The notes below the pieces were generated by a model. It did no database searches, was not told the origin of the DNA, and saw only the letters and a list, made by a program, of their open reading frames with translations. Both the position numbers and the translations under genes were made by a program. From Palsa-504 sp963790065 (GTDB lineage: Bacteria; Actinomycetota; Actinomycetes; Streptosporangiales; Streptosporangiaceae), in assembly GCA_963790065.1 (NCBI GenBank), contig CAWBNK010000024.1, positions 1-64,000 of the forward strand: a DNA stretch of 64,000 nucleotides. Direction: 5' to 3'. Below are positions 55,702 to 63,507 of the stretch, one piece after another (the first letter of the stretch is position 1; every line of letters starts with the position of its first letter).

Positions 55702-56850
55702 ATGAGCGACGGGCTGGACGAGCTCTACCAGGTGAGCCAGGCGGTGCTGTCGGTCACCAGGCAGAAGTCCGTCCGCGACGTGCTGCAGGTGATCGTGCGT
55801 TCGGCCCGGTCGCTGGTCGGCGCGCGCTACGCGGCGCTCGGCGTGCCGGACCGGGGCGATTCGTTCGCCGAGTTCGTGACCGACGGGATCAGCCCGGCCG
55901 AGCAGCAGGCCATCGGGCCGCTGCCGCGGCGGCACGGGATGCTCGCCGTCCTGCTCAACGAGGGCAAGCCGGAACGGCTGGCCAACATCGCCCAGGACCC
56001 CCGCTTCGAGGGCTGGCCCGCCGCCCATCCCCGGATGTCGCACTTCATGGGCGTTCCGGTGCGGGACGGTGACCGCGTGCTTGGCATCATCTTCGCGGCC
56101 AACAAGGTCTCGGCGGCCGCCGCGGGCCGCGGCTTCACCGAGCGGGACGAGGAGATCCTGTCCCTGTTCGCCGCGCACGCGGCCATCGCCCTGACCAACG
56201 CCCGGCTGTACGAGCACAGCCGGGAGCTTTCCGTGCTGCAGGAGCGGTCCCGGCTGGCCAGGGAACTGCACGACGCGGTCACGCAGAAGCTGTTCAGCAT
56301 CCGGGCGCACGCCCGGGCCGCCGCGGTGCTGGCGGGCCGGGACCCGATCGACCCGGACCGGGTCCGGGCCGAGATCGAGGTGGTCGCCGCGCTCGGCGCC
56401 GAAGCGCACGCCGAGCTCCGCGCGGTGATCGACGGGCTGGCCCCGCCGGACCTGGAAGCCGCCGGGCTGGCCGACTCACTGCGCCGGTACGCGGTGCTGG
56501 CCGGCCGGGCGCACGGGATCCCGGTCACGTTCACCGCCGCCGAACTCCCCCCGCTCGACCCCCGCACCGAGGCGGCCATGTACCGGGTGGCACAGGAGGC
56601 GCTGCACAACGCGCTGCGGCACGCCGGCGCGGGCCAGGTCGGCGTGCGGCTGGCCCGGACCCCGCGCCGGGTGTCGCTCGAGGTGTCCGACGACGGGCAC
56701 GGGTTCGTGCCCGAGGCGCCGTCCGGCGGGGTGGGGCTGGCCTCGATGCGGGAGCGCGCCTCCGCGGCGGGCGGCGCGCTGACCATCCGGTCCGGCCCGG
56801 ACGGGACCCGGGTGCGGATGACCGTCCCGGCCGTCAACCGGAAGGGGTGA
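55702..56850 (+). CDS. GAF-domain sensor histidine kinase (NarL/LuxR-system type)
   Basis: A 382-residue soluble kinase. A GAF domain (about 15-170: LVGARYAALGVPD, FMGVPVRDGDRVLGIIFAA) precedes a HisKA_3 dimerisation domain with the phospho-acceptor His in SRLARELHDAVTQKLF. The HATPase is a HWE/NarX-like form (NALRHAGAG, SDDGHGF, GVGLASMRERA). There is no membrane segment, so the stimulus is internal or carried by a GAF ligand. ATG 55702 is used; no clear ribosome site is present. The response-regulator gene follows three bases after the stop. Confidence 0.92.
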   Translation: MSDGLDELYQVSQAVLSVTRQKSVRDVLQVIVRSARSLVGARYAALGVPDRGDSFAEFVTDGISPAEQQAIGPLPRRHGMLAVLLNEGKPERLANIAQDPRFEGWPAAHPRMSHFMGVPVRDGDRVLGIIFAANKVSAAAAGRGFTERDEEILSLFAAHAAIALTNARLYEHSRELSVLQERSRLARELHDAVTQKLFSIRAHARAAAVLAGRDPIDPDRVRAEIEVVAALGAEAHAELRAVIDGLAPPDLEAAGLADSLRRYAVLAGRAHGIPVTFTAAELPPLDPRTEAAMYRVAQEALHNALRHAGAGQVGVRLARTPRRVSLEVSDDGHGFVPEAPSGGVGLASMRERASAAGGALTIRSGPDGTRVRMTVPAVNRKG

Positions 56851-56853
56851 GCT

Positions 56854-57483
56854 ATGCCCATCTCCGTGCTGATCGTCGACGACCACCCCGTGGTCCGGCA
56901 GGGCCTGCGGGTGCTGCTCGAGGTGCAGGACGGGATCGAGGTGGCCGGCGAGGCGGGCGACGGCGCCGTGGCGCTCGCGCTGGCCGCCGAACACGCCCCC
57001 GACGTCATCCTGCTCGACCTGAAGCTGCCCGGCCTGGACGGCATCGGCGTGCTCGGCGAACTGCAGGCCCAGGGCAGCACGTCGCGCGTGCTGGTGCTGA
57101 CCAGCGCCACCGAGCCCGCGTCGGCCACCCTGGCGCTGCGCTCGGGCGCGGCCGGGCTGGTGTACAAGGACATCGACCCGGACGCCCTGGTCCGGGCCAT
57201 CCGCGCCGTGCACGACGGGCAGCTGCTGCTGGCCCCGGAGGCGGCGGGCAGCCTGCTGCGTTCGGCCCGCCTGGCCTGGGGCGGGCTGGACGCGCTGACC
57301 AGCCGGGAACGCGAGGTGCTGGCCGAACTGGCCAAGGGCCGGTCCAACCGGGAGATCGCCCGGGCGCTGCACGTGGCGGAGAAGACGGTCAAGGCGCACG
57401 TGAGTTCGGTGCTGGCCAAGCTCGGCGTGCAGGACCGCACCCAGGCCGCCCTGCTCGCGGTCCGGCACGAGCAAGGGACATAA
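56854..57483 (+). CDS. LuxR/NarL-type response regulator
   Basis: A 209-residue two-domain regulator. The receiver has the acidic pair (VDDHPVVRQGL), phospho-acceptor Asp55 in VILLDLKLPG, Thr/Ser in VLTSAT and Lys in YKDIDPDALV. The DNA-binding domain is LTSREREVLAELAKGRSNRE, HVAEKTVKAHVSSVLAKLGV. It is encoded three bases after the kinase gene and is its obvious partner. Targets are unknown; the ABC gene downstream is one candidate. Confidence 0.93.
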   Translation: MPISVLIVDDHPVVRQGLRVLLEVQDGIEVAGEAGDGAVALALAAEHAPDVILLDLKLPGLDGIGVLGELQAQGSTSRVLVLTSATEPASATLALRSGAAGLVYKDIDPDALVRAIRAVHDGQLLLAPEAAGSLLRSARLAWGGLDALTSREREVLAELAKGRSNREIARALHVAEKTVKAHVSSVLAKLGVQDRTQAALLAVRHEQGT

Positions 57484-57562
57484 TCCCGCCTTGGCTGTCC
57501 TCGCCGGGGTGTCGTGGCATAGGTTCGGTCTCGACGACCAGTGCAACCCAAAGGGGGCCCCG

Positions 57563-58348
57563 ATGTCCGACGAGGTGCTGCGGCTGCGGGGCGTCGAGGT
57601 CCGGCGCGACTCATCGGTCCTGCTCCGCAACGTTGACTGGACGGCACACGAGGACGAGCGCTGGATCCTGATCGGCCCGAACGGCGCGGGCAAGACCACC
57701 CTGCTGCAGGTGGCGGCCACCACGCTGTTCCCCAGCCAGGGCACGGTCGAGATCCTGGGCGAGCGCATGGGTGAGGTCGACATCTTCGACCTGCGCCCGC
57801 GCATCGGCCTGACCAGCGCCGCCATCGCCGAACAGGTCCCGCCCGCCGAGAAGGTCATCGACCTGGTGCTCACCGCCTCCTACGCCATCCTGGGCCGGTG
57901 GAAGGAGGAGTACGATTCCGCCGATGTGACCCGGGCGGTGGAACTGCTCGACGCGCTCGGCTGCGCGCACTTGATCAGGCGCAAGTTCGCCACGCTGTCC
58001 GAGGGCGAGCGCAAGCGGGTGCAGATCGCGCGGGCCATGATGCCCGACCCCGAATTGCTGCTGCTCGACGAGCCCGCCGCCGGGCTGGACCTGGGCGGCC
58101 GCGAGGACCTGCTGCGCCGCCTGACCGCCCTGGCCCGTGACCCCAAGGCGCCGATGATGGTGCTGGTCACGCACCACGTGGAGGAAGTGCCCGACGGGTT
58201 CACCCACGCCATGCTGCTGCGCCGCGGCTCGGTACTGGCGGCCGGGCCCATCGAGGAGGTGTTCACCGCCAAGAACCTGTCCCGGTGCTTCGGCGTCCAG
58301 CTGGAAATCGAGCACCGCCAGTCCCGCTGGACCGCCAGGGCTCGCTAG
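57563..58348 (+). CDS. ABC transporter ATP-binding protein
   Basis: ATG 57563 has AAAGGGGG seven bases upstream; an in-frame extension of 24 residues is not used. The 261-residue ATPase has LIGPNGAGKTTLL (Walker A), TLSEGERKRVQIARAM (signature), LLLLDEPAAGLDL (Walker B) and the switch His in VTHHVEEVP. It resembles the YlmA/iron-type stand-alone ATPase and has no permease gene beside it, so it may serve a distant permease. Confidence 0.88.
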   Translation: MSDEVLRLRGVEVRRDSSVLLRNVDWTAHEDERWILIGPNGAGKTTLLQVAATTLFPSQGTVEILGERMGEVDIFDLRPRIGLTSAAIAEQVPPAEKVIDLVLTASYAILGRWKEEYDSADVTRAVELLDALGCAHLIRRKFATLSEGERKRVQIARAMMPDPELLLLDEPAAGLDLGGREDLLRRLTALARDPKAPMMVLVTHHVEEVPDGFTHAMLLRRGSVLAAGPIEEVFTAKNLSRCFGVQLEIEHRQSRWTARAR

Positions 58349-58456
58349 GCTCCCACCAGTCACAGGGTCGGCATAGCACGCTGGCCCAAGTTGCTTGCTG
58401 TCTGTAACGTAGCAAATAGACCCGGAAACCCCACCGGGCGCGGGAGTGGAGCCGTC

Positions 58457-59689
58457 ATGAGCACTCTAGTCGCGACCATCCTGATCGTCGTGTTCGTGAT
58501 TCTTGTCATCCTGGTCATCGTCCGCTCGGTCCGGATCATCCCGCAGGCGCGGGCCGGAATCGTGGAGCGGTTCGGCCGCTACCACCGGACCCTGGCCGCC
58601 GGGCTGAACATGGTGACGCCGTTCGTGGACCGGCTGCTGCCCCTGATCGACCTGCGCGAGCAGGTGGTCAGCTTCCCGCCCCAGCCGGTGATCACCAAGG
58701 ACAACCTGGTGGTCGGCATCGACACCGTCATCTACTTCCAGGTGACCGACGCCCGGGCCGCGACGTATGAGGTGGCCAACTACATCACCGCGGTCGAGCA
58801 GCTGACCGTGACCACGCTGCGCAACGTGGTGGGCGGCATGGACCTGGAGACCACGCTCACCTCGCGCGACCAGATCAACCACGAGCTGCGCCGCGAGCTG
58901 GACGAGGCGACCGGCAAGTGGGGGCTGCGGGTCGGCCGGGTGGAACTCAAGGCCATCGAGCCGCCGGGCTCCATCCAGGACTCGATGGAGAAGCAGATGC
59001 GCGCCGACCGGGACAAGCGCGCCGCCATCTTGTCCGCCGAGGGCTCCAAGCAGTCGGCCATCCTGACCGCCGAGGGCGAGCGCCAGGCGGCCGTGCTCAA
59101 GGCGCGGGGCGAGTCCGAGGCGGCCGTGCTGCGCGCCGAGGCGGAGGCCAAGTCCCAGGCGGTCCGGGCCCGCGGCCAGGCCGAGGCCATCACCACCGTG
59201 TTCCGGGCCATCCACGAGGGCCAGCCGGACCAGAGCCTGCTGGCCTACCAGTACATGCAGATGCTGCCGCAGATCGCCCAGGGCGACGCGAACAAGGTAT
59301 GGATCGTGCCGAGCGAGATCGGCAAGGCGCTGGAGGGGATCGGCGGCCTGTTCGGCGGCCTGGGCGCGCAGTCCGCCGCCCCGCCGCGCGCGCCCGCCCC
59401 GCCCGCGCCCGCCCCGAACGGCCCGGCCATCTCCAACGGCCCGGCGATCTCGAACGGCCCGGCGGTTCCCGCGCTGCCCGCCCAGCCGTCCGCCCGGTCA
59501 GAGACGCGGTCAGGGGCGGGCCCGGAGTTCGACTCGCCCGTCGGCCGTCACGCGGGTCTGGAAGGCTGGCTGGCGGGCGGTGGCGGGCCCGTGCACGACG
59601 CTCCCGTCGGCGATCACGAAGGTGGAGCCGTGCCAGGGACAGGCGACGCAGGCAGCTCCCCGTTCAACGACGATCCGTCCCTGGTGTAG
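58457..59689 (+). CDS. SPFH/stomatin-prohibitin band 7 protein
   Basis: ATG 58457 follows GGAGT; one N-terminal helix (ATILIVVFVILVILVIVRSV) anchors it. The SPFH domain is RIIPQARAGIVERFGRYHRT, LIDLREQVVSFPPQPVITKD, VGGMDLETTLTSRDQIN, then a coiled coil with the family repeat (EGERQAAVLKARGESEAAVL). Members scaffold membrane microdomains and proteases. The Pro/Ala tail has a threefold NGPAIS-type repeat (59,418-59,466). The last 60 residues are antisense to the Rieske gene, so the true stop may be lost. Confidence 0.88.
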   Translation: MSTLVATILIVVFVILVILVIVRSVRIIPQARAGIVERFGRYHRTLAAGLNMVTPFVDRLLPLIDLREQVVSFPPQPVITKDNLVVGIDTVIYFQVTDARAATYEVANYITAVEQLTVTTLRNVVGGMDLETTLTSRDQINHELRRELDEATGKWGLRVGRVELKAIEPPGSIQDSMEKQMRADRDKRAAILSAEGSKQSAILTAEGERQAAVLKARGESEAAVLRAEAEAKSQAVRARGQAEAITTVFRAIHEGQPDQSLLAYQYMQMLPQIAQGDANKVWIVPSEIGKALEGIGGLFGGLGAQSAAPPRAPAPPAPAPNGPAISNGPAISNGPAVPALPAQPSARSETRSGAGPEFDSPVGRHAGLEGWLAGGGGPVHDAPVGDHEGGAVPGTGDAGSSPFNDDPSLV

Positions 59690-60433
59690 CGGCCCGCCCA
59701 GGTGCGAGCACCGGTCGGACAGCACGAGCACCTCGCCGCCCTGCCGGTACACCATGAGCGACAGGTAGCCGAGCTGGCGGCGCACCGGGCGCCGGTCGGG
59801 TAGCTCGCCGAGCCCGCACAGGTCGTGCCAGCCCAGCCCGGACAGGTGGCTGACCGGCTCGGCGTGGCTGACGCCCGCGCCCAGCCGCAGCGCCAGGTGC
59901 CCGCCCAGGTAGGACCCGGCGGTGGCCACGGCGAGCCCGCCGCCGGACAGCAGCCGGCCGGATCCGGCCCGGCCGCCGGCCCGGGCCGTCAGCGAGCCCA
60001 GGAACAGCGCCGCCGCCGCGGCCTGGCACGCGGCGTGCACCAGCCCGACCCGCTGCTGGTCCCGGTGCAGGGCCGACCAGTCGGCCAGCCCGGTGACCGC
60101 GGCCGGCAGGACGCCGGCCACCCCTGCCCCGATGAGCAGGCGGGAGGCCCGCTCGGTGCCGCGGAACAGGTCGAGCAGGACCGCCGAGGCCCAGCAGCCG
60201 AGCGGCAGCCGCACCAGCGCCGGGTGCACCGGCTGGCCGAACGGCACGCCGTGCAGCGCGTCGGTACCCGGCCCGGCCGGCAGCACGCGGACCACGCCGT
60301 CGGACAGCCGGCTCACTATCGGGTCGAGTACGTGGGCCTGCTCCACCCGCTCGGCCAGCGCGGCCGGCCGGCGGATCCACCCGGGCTTGCGGTTCTTTAC
60401 CGCCCGGCGGGCGGTGACGAGGGATTGCCGCAC
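59510..60433 (-). CDS. DUF2231-Rieske membrane protein
   Basis: GTG 60433 starts a 307-residue protein. Residues about 60-190 are a DUF2231 membrane domain with four helices (PVHPALVRLPLGCWASAVLL, GAGVAGVLPAAVTGLADW). The C-terminal Rieske domain has the 2Fe-2S ligands CxH in CSHLGGPLHQG and CxxH in CPWHGSTF. The combination suggests electron transfer at the inner membrane, perhaps to a quinone- or haem-using partner that is not encoded nearby. The 3' end overlaps the SPFH frame by 180 bases on the other strand. Confidence 0.88.
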   Translation of the reverse strand: MRQSLVTARRAVKNRKPGWIRRPAALAERVEQAHVLDPIVSRLSDGVVRVLPAGPGTDALHGVPFGQPVHPALVRLPLGCWASAVLLDLFRGTERASRLLIGAGVAGVLPAAVTGLADWSALHRDQQRVGLVHAACQAAAAALFLGSLTARAGGRAGSGRLLSGGGLAVATAGSYLGGHLALRLGAGVSHAEPVSHLSGLGWHDLCGLGELPDRRPVRRQLGYLSLMVYRQGGEVLVLSDRCSHLGGPLHQGRIVVERGAACVACPWHGSTFVIADGSVVHGPATARQPAFQTRVTADGRVELRARP

Positions 60434-60591
60434 GCTTACGGCCTACCCGCTGACCCCGCGGGCTACCTCCCCGCTGCCCTGGCAAACCGGCGCAGGTGCC
60501 CGCCCGCCGGCAGAACCGCAGGTAGAGACGGGTAGCGCCGAAGACAGAATCGTGTCTCACCGCTTCTTTTTTGGCTGAACGGTCCGTGGTC

Positions 60592-61022
60592 TCAGCGTCC
60601 GGCCCCCCTGTCCTCCGCTGTCCGTTCGCGCATCTGGGCCAGCTGGTCCCGCATGATGTCCGCCACCTGGCGCTGGAAGTCCAGGATCAGGCGCAGCTCG
60701 TCGTCGGAGTAGCCCGCCGCGGCGCCCCGCCAGGCCTTGATCACCGGCGCGAACACCGGCGCGACGTCATGCCAGCCCCGCCCGGCGTTGAGGTTGACGA
60801 TGACCCGGCGCCGGTCGTTCGGGTCCCGCCCCCGCCTGACGAACCCGGCCTCCTCCAGCCGGTCGAGCACCCCGGTGATCGACGCCGTGGTCAGCCCGGT
60901 GGCCCGGGCCAGGTCGCCGGCGGTCATCGCGCCGGTCAGGGCCACGATGTTCAGGCAGTTCAGGTCCGTCGCGTTGATCCCGATGCGGTCCGCCGAGACC
61001 TGCCCGAGCAGCCTCGGCGCGG
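60592..61022 (-). pseudogene. MarR-family regulator, 5' truncated
   Basis: The winged-helix domain is clear: ADRIGINATDLNCLNIVALT, MTAGDLARATGLTTASITGV, LDRLEEAGFVRRGRDPNDRR. The MarR protein should begin some 20-30 residues before the RLLGQVSADR block. At about 61,010-61,022 its sequence stops and the upstream frame is antisense to a transporter gene that is itself cut at the same point. The frame is open past that, but those residues are not MarR. The protein may lack its first helix and is likely inactive if the truncation is real. Confidence 0.75.
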
Positions 61023-62062
61023 TCAGCGGGCCGCTGCTGGGCGGGCTGCTCACCAGCCACAGCCTGCTCGGCCTGGGCTGGCGGTCCATCTTCATGATCA
61101 ACATCCCGGTCGGCGTGATCGCGGTGGCCGCGTCACTGGTCCTGGTGCGCGAGTCCCGGGCGCCACGCCCGCCGCGGCTGGACCCGGCAGGCATGCTGCT
61201 GCTGTCCGGCGCGCTGATCCTGCTGCTGTATCCGCTGGTGGAGGGCCAGCAGGTCGGCTGGCCGGCCTGGACCTACCTGATGATGGCGCTGTCCGGCCCG
61301 GTGCTGGCCGTCTTCGTCGGCTATGAGCGGCTCAAGGCCCGCCGGGGCGGCTCGCCGCTGGTCGAGCTGCGCATGTTCGCCCGGCCCGGGTTCGCCGCCG
61401 GGATGGGCATCGCGGTGGTGTTCTTCCTCGGCGTGGCTTCGTTCGGCCTGGTGCTGACCCTGTTCCTGCAGGAGGGCCTGGGCTTCAGCCCGCTGCACGC
61501 CGGAGCTACGTTCATCCCGTTCTCACTCGGCGTGTTCGCCGCCTCGGGGGCGGCGGCCCGGCTCGAGCCGAGGTTCGGCCGCGGGGTCACGATGACGGGA
61601 GCGCTGATCATGGCGGCCAGCATGGCCGCCCTGATCGGCATCGTGCACCACTTCGGTGCCGCCGTGACCACCTGGGACCTGACTCCCGCCCTGGCCGCGG
61701 CCGGCCTGGGCCTGGGCACCGTGATCGCGCCGCTGGCCAATGTGGTGCTGGCCGACGTGGCCGTGCAGGACGCGGGCTCCGCCTCCGGCGTGCTGAACAC
61801 CGGCTTCCAGCTGGGCAACTCCATCGGCCTGGCGCTGATGGGGGTGGTCTTCATCGACCGGATCAGCATCGGGCCCGGCCGTTCCGTGCCCGACGTCTTC
61901 GCCGCCGCCGTCACCCGCGCCCTGTGGTTCCAGGTCGGCGCGTTCGTCCTGGCCTTCCTGCTCATGCTGGCGCTGCCCGGCCGGACCCGGTCACAGCCAG
62001 ACGGCGAGTTTCGTCATTCAGGAGCGGAGATCATTACCGCCACGAGGGGATCAGCATCGTGA
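61010..62062 (+). pseudogene. MFS drug exporter (DHA2 type), 5' truncated
   Basis: The sequence begins in the middle of a 14-helix exporter at LGAVSGPLLGGLL (the end of helix 5, motif C), followed by WRSIFMINIPVGVIAVAASL (helix 6) and helices up to FQVGAFVLAFLLMLALPG. About 150 residues and four helices are missing. Upstream in-frame codons are antisense to the MarR gene. The stop TGA overlaps the GTG of the next gene. Divergent MarR-MFS pairs usually share an operator; here that region and both 5' ends are absent. Confidence 0.8.
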
Positions 62063-62547
62063 ACACCGTCATCGTCACCGGCCCGGCCCCCGGCCCGCGC
62101 CCCGCCCCGCCCCTCGGCCAGGCCGTGGGCCAGGCCGAGGCCTCGCTGACCAGGCTGCTGTCCGGCGTCCTGGCCGAGTGGGACACCAGCCGGGAAACCT
62201 ATCTCGCCCTGCAGCGCCTGGCCGCCCTCGGCGGCCAGGCCAGCCGGGACGCCTACGAAAATGACCTGGCCGACTGGCTGGACCTCGACGCGCTGGCCGC
62301 TCGCGCGCTGGCCGCCCGGCTGGCCGCCGCCGGGCTAGCCGCCGAGCAGGACGGCACGATCGCGCTGACCGGATCCGGCCGGGCCCGGCGGGAGGGCATC
62401 GTAGCCGCCGCCGCGCAGGTCACCGGCCCGCTGCTGGCCGCGCTGGACCGCGACGACGTGGCGACCACCATCCGGACGCTGAATGAGATCACCAGGCGGG
62501 CCCGGGGGATACCGGCCCGCCACGACACCACGGAGGGAAACTCATGA
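62059..62547 (+). CDS. MarR-like winged-helix protein
   Basis: GTG 62059 overlaps the transporter stop (GTGA). The 162-residue protein has a MarR-like order of helices (LTRLLSGVLAEWDTSRETYL, ALQRLAALGGQASRDAYEND, LADWLDLDALAARALAARLA, AAGLAAEQDGTIALTGSGRA). The DNA-contacting wing is poorly conserved. Its stop overlaps the hemerythrin ATG (ATGA). It may regulate the operon or have lost DNA binding. Confidence 0.7.
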   Translation: MNTVIVTGPAPGPRPAPPLGQAVGQAEASLTRLLSGVLAEWDTSRETYLALQRLAALGGQASRDAYENDLADWLDLDALAARALAARLAAAGLAAEQDGTIALTGSGRARREGIVAAAAQVTGPLLAALDRDDVATTIRTLNEITRRARGIPARHDTTEGNS

Positions 62548-63305
62548 CCACGCAGAACATGCCGGGCACCGACGCCGCCCGGCACGGCACCGGCGACGCC
62601 GACCTGACCATCATGCTCGCGGCGCACGACGCGTTCCGGCGCGACCTGACCCGGCTGGCCCGCGTAGCCGCGGCCGCCGACCTGTCCGACCCGGCCCGGC
62701 GCCAGTCGGTGGCGGCCGGCTGGGAGCTGTTCAAGCGCGAACTTCACCTGCACCACACCGCGGAGGACGAGCTCATCTGGCCGGCCCTGCGCCCGCGCCT
62801 GGCTCACAGCCAGCACGCCCTGTCCGTGCTCGACGCCATGGAGGAGGAGCACGGGCGCATCGACCCGCTGCTGGCCGCCGTGGACACCGGCTTCGCCGCG
62901 GCCGCCCGCGACGGCGAAGACGACCGGCCCGGCGTCGACCGGCTGGCCGACGACGCCCGCGGCGCCAATGAGGCCCGCAGTGCCAATGACGGCTGGCCGG
63001 GCGTCGACCGGCTGGCCGACGTCATCGACGCGCTGGCCAGCACGCTGACCGGCCACCTGGCCCACGAGGAGCGGGACGGCCTGCCGCTGATCGGCGTGGC
63101 CCTGACCACAGGTGAGTGGCGCAAGGTCGGGTTCCGCATCGCCCGCCAGAACGGCATGTCGGCCGGCTCGGAGATGTTCGCCTGGATGCTGGACGGCGCC
63201 GACCGCTCCGGCACCGCCGCCACCCTCGGCCAGCTCCCGCCCCCGCTGCGCCTGCTCTACCGCGCCGTCTGGAAGCCCCGCTTCGCCAAAACCCCCCGCT
63301 GGTAA
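62544..63305 (+). CDS. Hemerythrin HHE-domain protein
   Basis: A 253-residue protein with HHE ligands: AAHDAFRRDL, LHLHHTAEDELIWP, EEEHGRIDPLL and GHLAHEERDGLPLI give the His/Glu set of a di-iron hemerythrin fold. Such proteins sense or store oxygen or nitric oxide, or protect iron-sulphur clusters. It is translationally coupled (ATGA) to the MarR-like gene. Residues about 131-153 are a 23-residue insertion generated by a 69-base tandem-type duplication (PGVDRLAD twice). Confidence 0.85.
   Translation: MTTQNMPGTDAARHGTGDADLTIMLAAHDAFRRDLTRLARVAAAADLSDPARRQSVAAGWELFKRELHLHHTAEDELIWPALRPRLAHSQHALSVLDAMEEEHGRIDPLLAAVDTGFAAAARDGEDDRPGVDRLADDARGANEARSANDGWPGVDRLADVIDALASTLTGHLAHEERDGLPLIGVALTTGEWRKVGFRIARQNGMSAGSEMFAWMLDGADRSGTAATLGQLPPPLRLLYRAVWKPRFAKTPRW
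62931..63021 (+). repeat. 22-base direct repeat in the hemerythrin gene
   Basis: The 22 bases starting GGCGTCGACCGGCTGGCC occur at 62931-62952 and 63000-63021, a period of 69 bases (23 codons), so the frame is kept. It encodes GVDRLAD twice and suggests a recent duplication with divergence of the intervening codons. Confidence 0.85.
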
Positions 63306-63341
63306 GCCGGCCATCCGGCCACCTCGCGTGCGGCCCAACGA

Positions 63342-63410
63342 CGTCGTTGTGACAACGACGCGCACCAGACGACCGTCGCACCCGACGACGTGGTTGCCAC
63401 AACGGCGTCG
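63342..63410. terminator. Two hairpins between convergent genes
   Basis: CGTCGTTGT and ACAACGACG (63342-63350 and 63352-63360) form a perfect palindrome, and a degenerate copy (GACGTGGTTGCCACAACGGCGTC, centre about 63,398) follows 47 bases later. As RNA each can form a hairpin of eight or more pairs. They lie in the 202-base gap between the convergent hemerythrin and regulator stops, so paired terminators are likely; operator sites are a second possibility. Confidence 0.5.
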
Positions 63411-63507
63411 TTTCCGCGGCCGCCGCGGCCGGTCGGCACGATGGACCTCTGAGCCGGGCTATGGCCGGCCCGATGTTCCATCGTGCCGGCTTCAGCGCCG
63501 CCGCGGG

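Noticed and set aside
55579..56409. N-terminal extension of the minus-strand SDR
   Set aside because: The extension is antisense to the GAF histidine kinase, and the SDR coenzyme motif begins four residues after ATG 55578.
61023..61194. N-terminal extension of the MarR protein
   Set aside because: These codons are antisense to conserved transporter helices and do not resemble MarR.
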